The notes: generated by a model from the letters alone, not told the origin. Counted from the first letter of the stretch, positions 17,989 through 25,693 are shown. The stretch: 64,000 nt of DNA from an uncultured Geobacter sp. (GCA_903925075.1 CAIYDQ010000225.1:1-64000); one strand, 5' to 3'. Numbers and translations are program-made.

Positions 17989-18120
17989 TCAGGCTGCGAC
18001 ATCAAGGAGGCTCGCGACGCCAGCAGTCGCCTTCCGGAGCCCCTCGTCGCAAAGGTGGGCATAACGCTGGGTCATGGCAATGTCTTGGTAGCCAAGCAGC
18101 TTTTGTACCTCGAAGAGACT
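17989..18120 (-). pseudogene. Tyrosine recombinase, C-terminal fragment
   Basis: About 43 codons reading SLFEVQKLLGYQDIAMTQRYAHLCDEGLRKA to a stop at 17989. This is the end of a tyrosine recombinase: LLGYQ with ...TQRYAHL contains the catalytic Tyr and the preceding conserved motif. The matching middle part of the gene lies 0.7 kb away at 18870-19140, with a toxin-antitoxin pair between. The upstream sequence in frame is unrelated, so this is a fragment and cannot be active alone. Confidence 0.75.
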
Positions 18121-18290
18121 TGGGGCAGGGGGACGTGGTCGAGTTGGTTGAGTTACTACAAAATCGCCGGGGGCCGCACCTTTACATTGGGCATTATCGC
18201 TAGTCAAGGTACGGCTCAGCGGGATTGGGCGCCAGCGGCCCCGCTGGCAGAGAACCCGGCTCTTGAATATTCCCTTTATGCGGCTTGGCG

Positions 18291-18605
18291 CTACGATGCT
18301 GTTACTACCGTTTTTTCTGGCTGGATGGTTATTTTCAACCCCATGCCGTGAAGTATGGAAAGCAGGTTTGACAATGCAGGATTGCCACTGGTGGAAAGCA
18401 TACGGTATAGGCTTTCCCTCTTCACATGTGCTCTTTCAGCAACAACGGCCATGCCTCCCTCAGCTTCCGCGATGTTGCGGAGCGCCAAAAGCAAGGCATC
18501 TTTGTCCCCTTCTTCGATAACTGCGTTCAAGTATCCGGCGGCGTTTTCCGGATCTTTAAGCCATTGGATATGTTCTGAGTGATCGTCCCCTGTTTTCCTA
18601 GCCAT
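18291..18605 (-). CDS. Antitoxin with HTH domain (addiction-module antidote family)
   Basis: 104-residue DNA-binding antitoxin. It starts MARKTGDDHSEHIQWLKDPENAAGYLNAVIEEGD and carries an HTH region MAVVAERAHVKRESLYRMLS (about residues 51-70) followed by NPALSNLLSILHGMGLKITIQ. This is the pattern of the putative addiction-module antidote proteins that pair with RelE/HigB-type toxins. The ATG at 18603-18605 has GGAGGAGTAATA upstream. It begins two bases after the stop of the toxin gene, so the order is toxin first, then antitoxin, as in higBA. The antitoxin looks intact and likely represses its own operon and neutralises the toxin. Confidence 0.85.
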   Translation of the reverse strand: MARKTGDDHSEHIQWLKDPENAAGYLNAVIEEGDKDALLLALRNIAEAEGGMAVVAERAHVKRESLYRMLSTSGNPALSNLLSILHGMGLKITIQPEKTVVTAS

Positions 18606-18607
18606 TA

Positions 18608-18892
18608 TTACTCCTCCTTCTGTCGTTTCCAGTACGCCTTTGCCGTTTCAATATCCTTTTGCTGCGTTGACTTGTCGCCACCCATGAGCAACAGCACCAC
18701 CGTCTTCCTACTCATGGCATAGTACAACCGATAGCCGGGACCGTGGTCAATCTTCAACTCCAAGCCCCCATCGCCTACGGGCTTCATCGTCCCGAAATTG
18801 CCAAGCTCCACGCGGTCAAGCCGAGCACGGATGCGGTACACTGCCACCTTGTCACGAAGTGAGAGTCGGACCTCCTTCCACTTCAGCGACAT
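18608..18892 (-). CDS. RelE/HigB-type toxin with recombinase-derived N-terminus
   Basis: 94-residue frame if started at the ATG near 18892. From LRDKVAVYRIRARLDRVELGNFG through MKPVGDGGLELKIDHGPGYRLYY and VVLLLMGGDKSTQQKDIETAK it is a typical small toxin of the RelE/ParE fold (addiction-module killer protein), usually an mRNA endonuclease. The normal toxin N-terminus is missing. In its place, in frame, is MSLKWKEVRL, which is the continuation of the recombinase motif TGCRRGEVMSLKWKEV. So the toxin gene has been joined to the middle of an integrase. The total length is near normal, and GGAGG lies upstream of the ATG, so a hybrid toxin could be made. Whether it is active cannot be told. Confidence 0.65.
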   Translation of the reverse strand: MSLKWKEVRLSLRDKVAVYRIRARLDRVELGNFGTMKPVGDGGLELKIDHGPGYRLYYAMSRKTVVLLLMGGDKSTQQKDIETAKAYWKRQKEE

Positions 18893-19145
18893 GACCTCGC
18901 CCCTCCGGCAGCCGGTGAACGGCAGCAAGCGGACCTCCGCCACCGAAAGCCCGTCCTCTTCCTCGTCCGGGGCTGCCAGGAAGCGTGGAAGTTCGTCCTT
19001 GCTCAGGTAGCGCTCCCGCTGGGGCGGTTCCTTGAACTTTTCCTGGTTGATCGCTGGGTTCTTCTCCAGGAGTTCCCACTTGTCGGCCCAGATTCAGCAT
19101 CCGCTTGAGCATTGACAGCGGGTTGTTCGCGGTCGGACGAATCAA
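18870..19145 (-). pseudogene. Tyrosine recombinase, central fragment with frameshift
   Basis: Read on the minus strand, one frame gives NNPLSMLKRMLNLG, and after a one-base shift near 19085 the next frame gives WELLEKNPAINQEKFKEPP, then RERYLSKDELPRFLAAPDEE and VRLLPFTGCRRGEVMSLKWKEV. These are the core-binding domain end and the first catalytic arginine (TGCRRGE) of a phage-type integrase. The frame then passes into the toxin gene. The rest of the catalytic domain is missing here, and its end is at 17989-18120. The recombinase is thus broken twice: by a frameshift and by the toxin-antitoxin segment. Confidence 0.7.
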
Positions 19146-19210
19146 CCTCTACCAGCATATCTACCGCATCTTGCTTTTAAATAACATAAATTCCTGATAC
19201 ATTCTCATCT

Positions 19211-19735
19211 ATGTCCAAGATATCAAGATCACCACTCATCGGATTTCCGGATGTATTGATTCACGCCGAGATCAATTCCGGCAAATCCGCAGTGAAAAAG
19301 CATCCCAGCTACACTGCCGCGAAATCCGGGGATGATGAGGCCGCAAGAGACCTGGCGCGTGAGACGATAAATGATCAGCAAGTCGAGGCGTTACGTCGCT
19401 TACTTGATGGCAGGAAACCGATTCTCGTAAGTGTCCACGCCTACGAGTCGGAGGGAGTTAACGCCATCCCTGAAAAATTCGCTGAAGAATTGGCAGACCG
19501 TCTCGGGCTTGAGACCGATATCAGCATCGTTCAGACCAACGTGGTATCCCACACTGGTGCTAGTGGTTTCGGCCGTCTTGCCCGGCCACCGGAATTTGAT
19601 GGGGAGGTTATTTCTGATGCCGAATACGTCTTGGTGGATGACTTCGTGGGACAGGGCGGCACGCTAGCAAACCTTCGTGGGTATATCGAGTCAAAGGATG
19701 GAAGAGTAATTGCCGCTGTTACCTTGACCGGCTAG
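19211..19735 (+). CDS. Phosphoribosyltransferase-like protein, interrupted by an in-frame TAG
   Basis: 174 residues to the first stop. The PRPP-binding motif is EYVLVDDFVGQGGTLANL (about residues 137-154), the core of type I phosphoribosyltransferases. The substrate is unknown. After the TAG at 19733-19735 the same frame continues without break for 64 codons to TAA at 19930, reading PRSAKLALDQTTLDELRGKHG...EEWWQERFGYPFDCLTQSEARYL, which looks like the natural C-terminus of the protein. So this is either a nonsense-mutated gene or one decoded with readthrough. It is divergent from the recombinase remnants and lies at the right end of the island. Confidence 0.75.
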   Translation: MSKISRSPLIGFPDVLIHAEINSGKSAVKKHPSYTAAKSGDDEAARDLARETINDQQVEALRRLLDGRKPILVSVHAYESEGVNAIPEKFAEELADRLGLETDISIVQTNVVSHTGASGFGRLARPPEFDGEVISDAEYVLVDDFVGQGGTLANLRGYIESKDGRVIAAVTLTG

Positions 19736-20000
19736 CCCCGTTCTGCTAAATTGGCCTTGGATCAGACAACACTGGATGAATTGCGAGGAAAACATGGAGA
19801 ACAATTCGAAGAATGGTGGCAAGAACGGTTCGGTTACCCCTTCGACTGCCTTACTCAATCGGAAGCTCGGTACCTCGCCAACTCCCCGGATGCTGAAACC
19901 ATCCGAAATCGCATTGTTGAGGCGCAGTAAACAGGAAATCTCGCAAAAACATAAAAAGTCCGCCTAACAGCATTGCTGCGAAACGCGGCGGCCTGCTGCT

Positions 20001-20052
20001 GCACCTGCTTCGGGAGCAGGGGGCCGGCGTTTCGAATCCTCTCATCCGACCA
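20001..20052 (+). pseudogene. Partial tRNA-Pro copy (att-type repeat)
   Basis: 52 bases matching the anticodon arm, variable loop, T arm and CCA end of the tRNA-Pro at 16533-16609: exact over the first 27, then AGG changed to CGT and one T lost in the acceptor. The 5' half of a tRNA is absent, so it cannot function. It marks the far junction of the island. Confidence 0.85.
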
Positions 20053-20059
20053 TTATGGA

Positions 20060-20093
20060 GAAAGGCCCCTGACACAAATCAGGGGCCTTTCTT
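20060..20093 (+). terminator. Intrinsic terminator after the partial tRNA copy
   Basis: GAAAGGCCCCTGA pairs with TCAGGGGCCTTTC around CACAAA. Like the terminator after the intact tRNA-Pro, it follows the CCA end closely, and the next 200 bases (CCGGTCCTTTTCCGG and nearby) also resemble the sequence after the intact tRNA. Confidence 0.7.
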
Positions 20094-20362
20094 CGTGGAT
20101 GCTCCGGCCGCCGTGTTCCGTCTGCGGCCAAAGACAACATCGGTGATCGTTGAGCACCTGCCGAAAGCGGTGCTTCTTTCTATCCCGGCCCTCCGGTCTA
20201 TCCGGTCCTTTTCCGGCCCCCACCTGAGGGTGAGCAAGAACGGCCGTCGGTTCAATTCGGAGATGGAGAAATGTGTTTCTCTTGACACCGAGGGGGCGGT
20301 AAATTAGAATTCTCAAAACTGCCAGGGCTGGCAGGAATCCCGCCATTAAAGGAGACTTGTTG

Positions 20363-20728
20363 ATGCTACAACTATCGATCGATCTATCCGGGAAAGACGC
20401 AGCCGTCATCAGCACCTGTTACCGCATCCATAGCGGGATCTGCGAGCTCAGCATCTATAAGGATGCCCCGCCGCAACTGGCTACGGACAAGGTAAAGTCG
20501 ACAATCGACAACTACCAGCACCACTTCGAGTACGGCACGACCGGCAACCACGCCTCCATCGCCCAGCGCAACCTCGCCCGCAAGGAGACAACCGAAACCT
20601 TCAAGAAGATTGTTCGCTTTCTTGAGATCATTGGCACAGAGGCCGATATCCCGGCCCTGATGCAGGCTGGCTTCAAAATGCGTAAAGCCACCGCCAAGAA
20701 AAAGACCGCTGTCGTCCAGTCTGCATGA
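20363..20728 (+). CDS. Hypothetical protein
   Basis: 121-residue protein I do not recognise. It begins MLQLSIDLSGKDAAVIST and has a lysine-rich tail MRKATAKKKTAVVQSA; in between it looks like an alpha/beta soluble protein with no membrane segment, signal peptide or clear catalytic motif. The ATG at 20363 has AAAGGAGAC eight bases upstream, a good ribosome site, and codon use is like that of the chromosome. It lies just outside the tRNA-Pro island and upstream of a long repeat-rich non-coding stretch. Confidence 0.7.
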   Translation: MLQLSIDLSGKDAAVISTCYRIHSGICELSIYKDAPPQLATDKVKSTIDNYQHHFEYGTTGNHASIAQRNLARKETTETFKKIVRFLEIIGTEADIPALMQAGFKMRKATAKKKTAVVQSA

Positions 20729-20829
20729 GGAAATAACAGCAACAAGCCATTCACCACTCATTGATTTACTTTCTACCAAAAGCCGGTCAGCCCAAGAGCA
20801 TGAACCTTGCGATATTTTGCCCCGGTGAG

Positions 20830-21475
20830 TCCGGCTTTGCCTGGCTCGGGTACCGGGGCGACCTTTTCTCTTCCCTCCACGTGTGAAACCCCTGCCAACT
20901 TTACCTGTAGGTGCTAATCCACCATGGGACCCTTGCCTCGACTTGTATTCCACCCGGCCTGATTTATCTCCCTGCCTCTATGGTCCTAGACCATGCCTCA
21001 ACTCGGGATGACCTTCACATGTTGAGGCGTGGGAGCAGATCTTTTCTTGATATCCATAGTTCCACTGGTGAAGGCCATCCCGGCCTGATCCATGGACGTA
21101 CCTCCAATGATCATAGAGCGTACCTCACCTCGGGAAGGCCTTCCCAAGCTGAGGTGTGGAGGCAGATCTTTTTTTGATACCCATATATCTTTTTTGGATA
21201 CCCATGTATCTTTTTGAGAAGGTCATCAAAAGTGCAAAGAACACCCGAGAGCTACCGGGTACACCGGCACATCAGCCGATAACGGATGTCCCGAGGAGAA
21301 ACATGCTCCACAATGCGCCGGTTAAGAGCATCAAAAGTTGAAATGAGTGCTTATTTCCACTCGCGAACCTGTTGCCGCGACCAAATGGCCCGGTCCGCAG
21401 CGAAATAAGGGGTACTCGTCAACCTGGCAAGGTCATCAAAAGTTGACGGAAGCGCGGCCCTTCTTTTTGTGAAGG
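20830..21475. repeat. Repeat-rich non-coding region (direct and inverted repeats)
   Basis: No credible gene. Two 62-base diverged copies lie at 20995-21056 and 21122-21183, each a hairpin (CCTCAAC...GTTGAGG and CACCTC...GAGGTG; the second encloses the palindrome GGGAAGGCCTTCCC) followed by GCAGATCTTTT and TTGATA. The segment CCCGGCCTGAT also occurs twice. The 20-base unit GATACCCATATATCTTTTTT is repeated at once as GATACCCATGTATCTTTTT, and AAGGTCATCAAAAGT occurs at 21219-21233 and 21429-21443, with a shorter form at 21328-21340. The AAAAAGATACATG core also appears, inverted, in the tandem array that follows. Confidence 0.7.
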
Positions 21476-21621
21476 CCTTCCCAAAAAGATACATGACCTT
21501 CCCAAAAAGATACATGACCTTCCCAAAAAGATACATGACCTTCCCAAGAAGATACATGGCCTTCCCAAGCGGATCTATGGTCTTCCCAAGAAGTACTATG
21601 ACTATCAAGCGGAAATATGGA
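21476..21621. repeat. 21-bp tandem repeat array
   Basis: Six full units and one partial unit of CCTTCCCAAAAAGATACATGA with period 21. The first three are identical, the later ones drift (AAGAAG, AAGCGG). There are no unique spacers, so it is not a CRISPR array. On the minus strand the period of 21 gives a seven-residue peptide repeat (VMYLFGK), but with no ribosome site or conserved flanks I do not call a gene. Confidence 0.9.
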
Positions 21622-21642
21622 TAGCTGGAGCAGTCACCAAGC

Positions 21643-21908
21643 TTATCTGGCCCGGTAAACCTCGCGACGATGGCGGACATGGTGGATGATTACCCTGGAG
21701 CAGGTCAGGTCAAGTTCGTAGATGACGCGGTAGTCTCCAACGCGGCGCCGCAAGGTTCGTTCCGTGCCAGTCAATTTTATATCGGGCGGGGGACAGGGAG
21801 TATCAGCTAGTTGTTCTATAGCAGCGAAGATGTGGCGTACAGCGGAGGCGGGTAACTTGCGTAGGTCTTTTCGACCGATGGCTTCAGCAATAGTTCAAAC
21901 TTGGGCAT
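21643..21908 (-). pseudogene. RelE-type toxin, frameshifted
   Basis: Starts at ATG 21906-21908 inside the end of the antitoxin gene, reading PKFELLLKPSVEK, then loses frame near 21865; one missing G restores DLRKLPASAVRHIFAAIEQLAD, then DIKLTGTERTLRRRVGDYRVIYELD and VRHRREVYRAR to a stop at 21643. This is a full RelE/ParE-type toxin with the GDYRVIY motif and terminal HRREVYR. Except for the single-base loss it is intact, so inactivation is recent or the base is a sequencing error. It would be translationally coupled to the antitoxin. Confidence 0.8.
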
Positions 21909-22086
21909 GATCTTTCATGCGCTGTTTCATTTCGGCCAAAGAAACCGGAGACTCATCACGGCGCTCGGCAACAATACTCAGGTCATGCAGGTCCTCCAGC
22001 AGACGCTCGTATTCGCGGATCGGCAGGATAACTGCCTTTTTCCTTCCGCTTGGACTGGTAATATAGTTTGTCTGTTCCGTACTCAT
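21895..22086 (-). CDS. Phd/YefM-type antitoxin
   Basis: 63-residue antitoxin beginning MSTEQTNYITSPSGRKKAVILPIREYERLLEDLHDL, the N-terminal DNA-binding pattern of the Phd/YefM family, followed by a charged toxin-binding tail. The ATG at 22084-22086 follows AGGGAGCGTTTCCC. Its last codons overlap the start of the RelE-type toxin by 14 bases, the usual arrangement of antitoxin before toxin. The antitoxin frame is intact while the toxin is broken, the state expected when a module decays safely. Confidence 0.85.
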   Translation of the reverse strand: MSTEQTNYITSPSGRKKAVILPIREYERLLEDLHDLSIVAERRDESPVSLAEMKQRMKDHAQV

Positions 22087-22213
22087 GGGAAACGCTCCCT
22101 TGTTAAACGATATTCGGGTGAACCGTATCCGCTGCCTCCGAACTCTACCATACATAAATAGATATGGTCAAACCGAAGGAAGGACTTCAATGACACCCAG
22201 CGGGTCCGCCACG

Positions 22214-23302
22214 CTACGGCGCTGCGTGCTTCGCGGATTTGGCCATGATGGAGGCAAACTCGGCCTCGCAGCTCACGAACGCCTTGACGATCTCCGGGTC
22301 GAAATGTTTCCCGTTTTCTTCCAGGATCATCGCCTTCACCTCTTCGTGCGGGAGAGCCTTGCGGTAGCAGCGATCCGAGCTGAGTGCGTCGTAGACGTCC
22401 GCCAGCGCCATGATGCGCGCCGACAACGGGATGTTCTTCCCGATGAGCCGGTCGGGGTAGCCGGTGCCGTCCCAGCGCTCGTGGTGGTAGAGGGAGATTT
22501 CGATCCCCATCCCCACGAAGGCGTTGCCCGAGTAGTTGTTGAACACCATCTGCATGTTGTCCGCCCCGAGGATGGCGTGGGTTTTCATGATGTCGAACTC
22601 TTCCGCGCTCAACTTTCCTTCCTTGAGCAGGATGTTGTCCGGTATGGCCACCTTGCCGACGTCGTGCAGCGGGGCCGCGTGCTGGATGCACTCGATGAAC
22701 TCCTGGTTGATGTAAGGCGCATAGGGCGAATCGTCCCTAAGACGCATGGCCAGAATCCTGCAGTATTCTCGCACCCGCTCCAGATGCGCGCCGGTATCGA
22801 TGTCGCGCTGTTCGGCCAACTTGGCAAGGGCGAAGATCGTGGCCAGTTGCGCGTCCGAAACGTCCTTTATCTGTTTCTCCAGCGCCTTGTTCTGCTCGAT
22901 CTTGCCGCGATTGCTGTGGAGTTGCAGGTGCAGGCCGATTCTCTTGCGCAACTCGACGAAATGCAACGGCTTTGCGATGACGTCGTCGGCACCGGCGTCG
23001 AAGGCCCTGGTCGTCTCCTCCTGGTGCCCCCCCCGGGTCATGAAGATGATCGGCACATTTTTGTGAACGGCCGACAACCTGAGATTCCTGCAGACTTGAA
23101 AGCCGTCCCCATCGTGCATGTTGTCCGCGAGCAAAAACAGGTCCGGCGCATAACTGCGCGCGGTCTTCAAAGCGGACGATCCCATCGGAAAGGATAGCAC
23201 CTCGCACCCTTGGACCGACCACATCCTGCTGATCAAGGTGGCGACCGAGTTGTCGCTGTCGATGACCATGATCCTTGCATTTGTTGCGGATGGTTTCGAC
23301 AC
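22214..23302 (-). CDS. HD-GYP domain response regulator (cyclic dinucleotide phosphodiesterase)
   Basis: About 362 residues: receiver domain (about 12-130) followed by an HD-GYP domain (about 165-350). HD-GYP enzymes hydrolyse c-di-GMP, and some Geobacter-type relatives act on cGAMP. The metal ligands are visible in HDVGK and in HHERWDGTGYP, the full GYP signature. In the receiver the usual phospho-acceptor Asp is replaced: LLADNMHDGDGF has Ala at the expected place with Asp one residue later, so phosphorylation is doubtful. The start is uncertain: GTG at 23300-23302 with a GGGGGC upstream is chosen; ATG at 23269 is possible. It stands alone on the minus strand. Confidence 0.9.
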   Translation of the reverse strand: MSKPSATNARIMVIDSDNSVATLISRMWSVQGCEVLSFPMGSSALKTARSYAPDLFLLADNMHDGDGFQVCRNLRLSAVHKNVPIIFMTRGGHQEETTRAFDAGADDVIAKPLHFVELRKRIGLHLQLHSNRGKIEQNKALEKQIKDVSDAQLATIFALAKLAEQRDIDTGAHLERVREYCRILAMRLRDDSPYAPYINQEFIECIQHAAPLHDVGKVAIPDNILLKEGKLSAEEFDIMKTHAILGADNMQMVFNNYSGNAFVGMGIEISLYHHERWDGTGYPDRLIGKNIPLSARIMALADVYDALSSDRCYRKALPHEEVKAMILEENGKHFDPEIVKAFVSCEAEFASIMAKSAKHAAP

Positions 23303-23372
23303 GATTCGTTTGCCCCCAGTGTCCCGTTGAGCGATGTAAGAATTGAAATCATGGAGGGCCGGTGGAAGCTGT

Positions 23373-24572
23373 CTACAACCCCTCGGAAAGCCTGGCGAAT
23401 TCCTTGCGCGAGCGCACGATGCAGTCCTCGACGGCCATGCCGGCAAAATAGTTGCCGGTGACGAACAGCTTGGACGAGGCGATGCCGCGGTCGATCTCGG
23501 CGGTCACGGCGCCGTGGCCGACCACGGGGGAAGGGAGCCGGCTTTCCCGCTGCACGACCTGCACCAGTTCCTCCTGTCCGACCTCCAGCACCTCGGCGAT
23601 CCGCTTGAGCTTTCCCTCCAACGGCAGCCGTCCGCTCTTGAAGTGGAAGCTGAAGCCGCGGTAGGAGGCGTGCGGCACGCTGTCCCGGGAAACGGCCGAG
23701 TAGAAATGGTCGTCGGCGGGGATGATGCCGGCCAGCGGCGGCAGTTTCAGCCGCTCCTTCAATACGGCGAGCCCCACGGTCTCGATGGTTTCCATCCTGA
23801 TCGGGGCCAGCGCCCGGGAGAGTTCCGGCGCGATCTCCTGCGAGAGCCTGGAGGCCTCGGGGGGCGGGACGGCGAGCGCCAAGCGGCCGCTCTCGAAGCT
23901 GCGGCCGTCGGCGAGTTCCACGACGAACCTCTCGCCGCTCTTGGCGATGCGGCTCACCTGCGCCCCGGTCACCAGGTTCAAAGCGGGATCGGCGCAGATG
24001 GTGTCGACGATCGTTTCCAGCCCTCCCTTCATGGTGAAGTGCTTGATCACGTCTTTTCTTCGGGGGCGCTTGTTGAACAGCATGTCGGCCGGGAAATCGT
24101 CGGCGCGCTGGGAGAGCACCGCGTTGAAGGCCGGTGCGAAGACCCGCTGGTAGTTGCCGCGGCCGACGATCCGTCCGTAGTAGGAAGCCACGCTCTCTCC
24201 CTCCTTTTTCAGGGTGAACAGCCGCCAGGCCGAGCTCAAAAGCTCCGCAAAGGAGAGCTGGGAGGTGATGGAGCGGACCTGGTTGCCGATCAGCATCCGG
24301 AAGGAAACCTTCTCCCTGGGGAGGATGCTCGCCATCAGCCCGTAGTGCTCCATGAGTCCGATCAGCCCGCCGTAGGAGTTGTAACAGGTGTGGGCGCCCA
24401 GTTCCAGCCAGAAGCCGGCGGCCTCCCGCTGGAAACGGTGCGAGTGGAAGCAGCCGCCGACCCGGTCGCTTTTCTCGATCACCAGGGTGGCGAGTCCCGC
24501 TTGGGCGGCGTAGCTGGCGAGGCTCAGGCCGCTGATGCCGGCTCCGATGACGATGGCGTCGTATTGTTTCAT
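23373..24572 (-). CDS. FAD-dependent oxidoreductase, protoporphyrinogen-oxidase-like
   Basis: 399-residue flavoprotein of the amine-oxidase fold. The N-terminal dinucleotide site is AIVIGAGISGLSLASYAAQAG, followed by VIEKSDRVGG; the C-terminal FAD motif is KLFVTGNYFAGMAVEDCI, close to that of HemG/HemY porphyrinogen oxidases. The middle (ALAVPPPEASRL, VVGHGAVTAEIDRGIA) also fits that group, so the likely role is oxidation of protoporphyrinogen or coproporphyrinogen in haem synthesis, important in a cytochrome-rich bacterium. It is shorter than the classic enzyme (about 460), so carotenoid-type oxidoreductases remain possible. The ATG at 24570-24572 has GGGGGAGG... is weakly spaced; it fits the family start. 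Confidence 0.8.
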   Translation of the reverse strand: MKQYDAIVIGAGISGLSLASYAAQAGLATLVIEKSDRVGGCFHSHRFQREAAGFWLELGAHTCYNSYGGLIGLMEHYGLMASILPREKVSFRMLIGNQVRSITSQLSFAELLSSAWRLFTLKKEGESVASYYGRIVGRGNYQRVFAPAFNAVLSQRADDFPADMLFNKRPRRKDVIKHFTMKGGLETIVDTICADPALNLVTGAQVSRIAKSGERFVVELADGRSFESGRLALAVPPPEASRLSQEIAPELSRALAPIRMETIETVGLAVLKERLKLPPLAGIIPADDHFYSAVSRDSVPHASYRGFSFHFKSGRLPLEGKLKRIAEVLEVGQEELVQVVQRESRLPSPVVGHGAVTAEIDRGIASSKLFVTGNYFAGMAVEDCIVRSRKEFARLSEGL

Positions 24573-24724
24573 GGGGGAGGTCCTCGTCTGTAAGTCTCGA
24601 TTAATAACCCGGATATATAAGCCCGCGGCCGCCGGCTTGTCAAGGTTTAGAACAGTTGACAAGCGGGCGCGCACCGATTACATTCAGCAGGGCGATTTTC
24701 TAAGGATGCGAAAGGACTATTATC

Positions 24725-25615
24725 ATGGCGCAGAGGGATTACTACGAGGTGCTTGGCCTGAAGAAGGGCGCCTCGGTCGAGGAGTTGAAGAAGGCGTATC
24801 GAAAGCTCGCGGTCAAGTACCACCCGGACAAGAACCAGGGTGACAAGCAGGCCGAGGAGCGTTTCAAGGAGATCAACGAGGCCTACGCCGTGCTGTCGGA
24901 CCCGAAGAAGAAAGAGCAGTTCGACCAGTTCGGCTCCAACAACTTCCACCAACGCTACTCGCAGGAAGACATCTTCAAGGGGTTCAACGTCGACGACCTC
25001 TTCAAAGGGCAGGGATTCGGCACCGACGACATCTTTTCCCGCATCTTCGGCGACGCCGTCAAGCGCCAGCGCGGCGGCGCCGGCCGCATGGCCGCCAAGG
25101 GGGAGGACTTCTCCATGGAGGTGCAGGTCACCTTCCGGGACGCCTACGACGGCGGCGAAAAAAGGATCGCCTTCATGCGCGAGGGGGCGCGCGAGGAGCT
25201 TTCGGTGAAGATCCCGGCGGGGATCGAGAGCGGCGCCAAGCTGCGGGTCCCCGGGCGCGGCGGCCCCGGCCGCATGGGAGGCCCGTCGGGCGATCTGTTC
25301 CTGACCGTGATCGTGGGACCTGATCCGCTCTTCCAGCGCGAGGGGGAGGATATCGTGCACACCCACGAGGTCCGTTTCTCGCAGGCGGCGCTGGGGGGCT
25401 CCATCGACGTGCCGACCATGGACGGCACCAAGCGCATCAAGATACCGACCGGCATCCAACCGGGGACCAAGGTGAGGCTCAAGGGGCTCGGTTTCCCGAA
25501 GGTGGGCGCCCAGGGGCGCGGCGACATGTACGTGAGGATCGCGGTGCAGGTGCCGGAACGGCTGACCGCCCAGCAGCGCGAACTGCTGGAGCAGTTGAAC
25601 GCCGCCGGGCTTTAA
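24725..25615 (+). CDS. cbpA: DnaJ-class co-chaperone, CbpA type
   Basis: 296-residue J-domain protein. The J domain (1-70) has the HPD motif at residues 33-35 and the usual [13 protein letters not shown] and [19 protein letters not shown] helices. A short Gly/Phe region ([18 protein letters not shown]) leads straight to the C-terminal substrate-binding beta domains. The zinc-finger repeats of DnaJ are absent, so it is a class II protein like CbpA. It stimulates DnaK ATPase and delivers clients. It has its own start divergent from the flavoprotein gene and ends before a REP-like palindrome. Confidence 0.9.
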   Translation: MAQRDYYEVLGLKKGASVEELKKAYRKLAVKYHPDKNQGDKQAEERFKEINEAYAVLSDPKKKEQFDQFGSNNFHQRYSQEDIFKGFNVDDLFKGQGFGTDDIFSRIFGDAVKRQRGGAGRMAAKGEDFSMEVQVTFRDAYDGGEKRIAFMREGAREELSVKIPAGIESGAKLRVPGRGGPGRMGGPSGDLFLTVIVGPDPLFQREGEDIVHTHEVRFSQAALGGSIDVPTMDGTKRIKIPTGIQPGTKVRLKGLGFPKVGAQGRGDMYVRIAVQVPERLTAQQRELLEQLNAAGL

Positions 25616-25621
25616 GGTTCC

Positions 25622-25693
25622 GTAGGATGCGGTGAACATCGTGAACCGCATCGCTCCCCAAACCGATGCGGTTCGTGCCTCACCGCATCCTAC
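25622..25693. repeat. GTAG-bounded REP pair (BIME-like palindrome)
   Basis: 72 bases opening with GTAG and closing with CTAC. Inside are two hairpins in opposite orientation, GATGCGGT...ACCGCATC twice. The architecture (GTAG, stem, GA-rich loop with GTGAA, stem, then the mirror image) is that of REP sequences mobilised by RAYT-type Y1 transposases. A second element of the same layout, with a different stem sequence, lies at 52517-52607. No transposase gene is in this window. Confidence 0.75.

Larger units (their letters stand above)
16610..20052. mobile_element. Decayed genomic island inserted at tRNA-Pro
   Basis: The stretch from the end of tRNA-Pro to a second, partial copy of its 3' half. 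The 27 bases at 16557-16583 recur exactly at 20001-20027, and the next 26 recur with a few changes, which is the pattern left by a tyrosine recombinase that targets a tRNA 3' end. Inside lie the two ends of a tyrosine recombinase gene, a toxin-antitoxin pair, an unknown membrane protein and a phosphoribosyltransferase gene. The recombinase is broken, so the island is probably fixed. Base composition is visibly more A+T-rich than the flanks around 17000-17900. Confidence 0.8.

Noticed and set aside
20001..20052. Second tRNA-Pro gene
   Set aside because: Only the 3' half is present and it carries a deletion in the acceptor stem, so it cannot fold into a tRNA; kept as an att-type remnant.
21476..21621. 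CRISPR array
   Set aside because: The 21-bp units follow each other directly with no spacers, and no cas gene is in the window.
21351..21680. 109-codon minus-strand frame with VMYLFGK repeats
   Set aside because: The peptide repeat follows from the 21-bp DNA repeat; no ribosome site, no conserved flank, and the first part overlaps the frameshifted toxin region.
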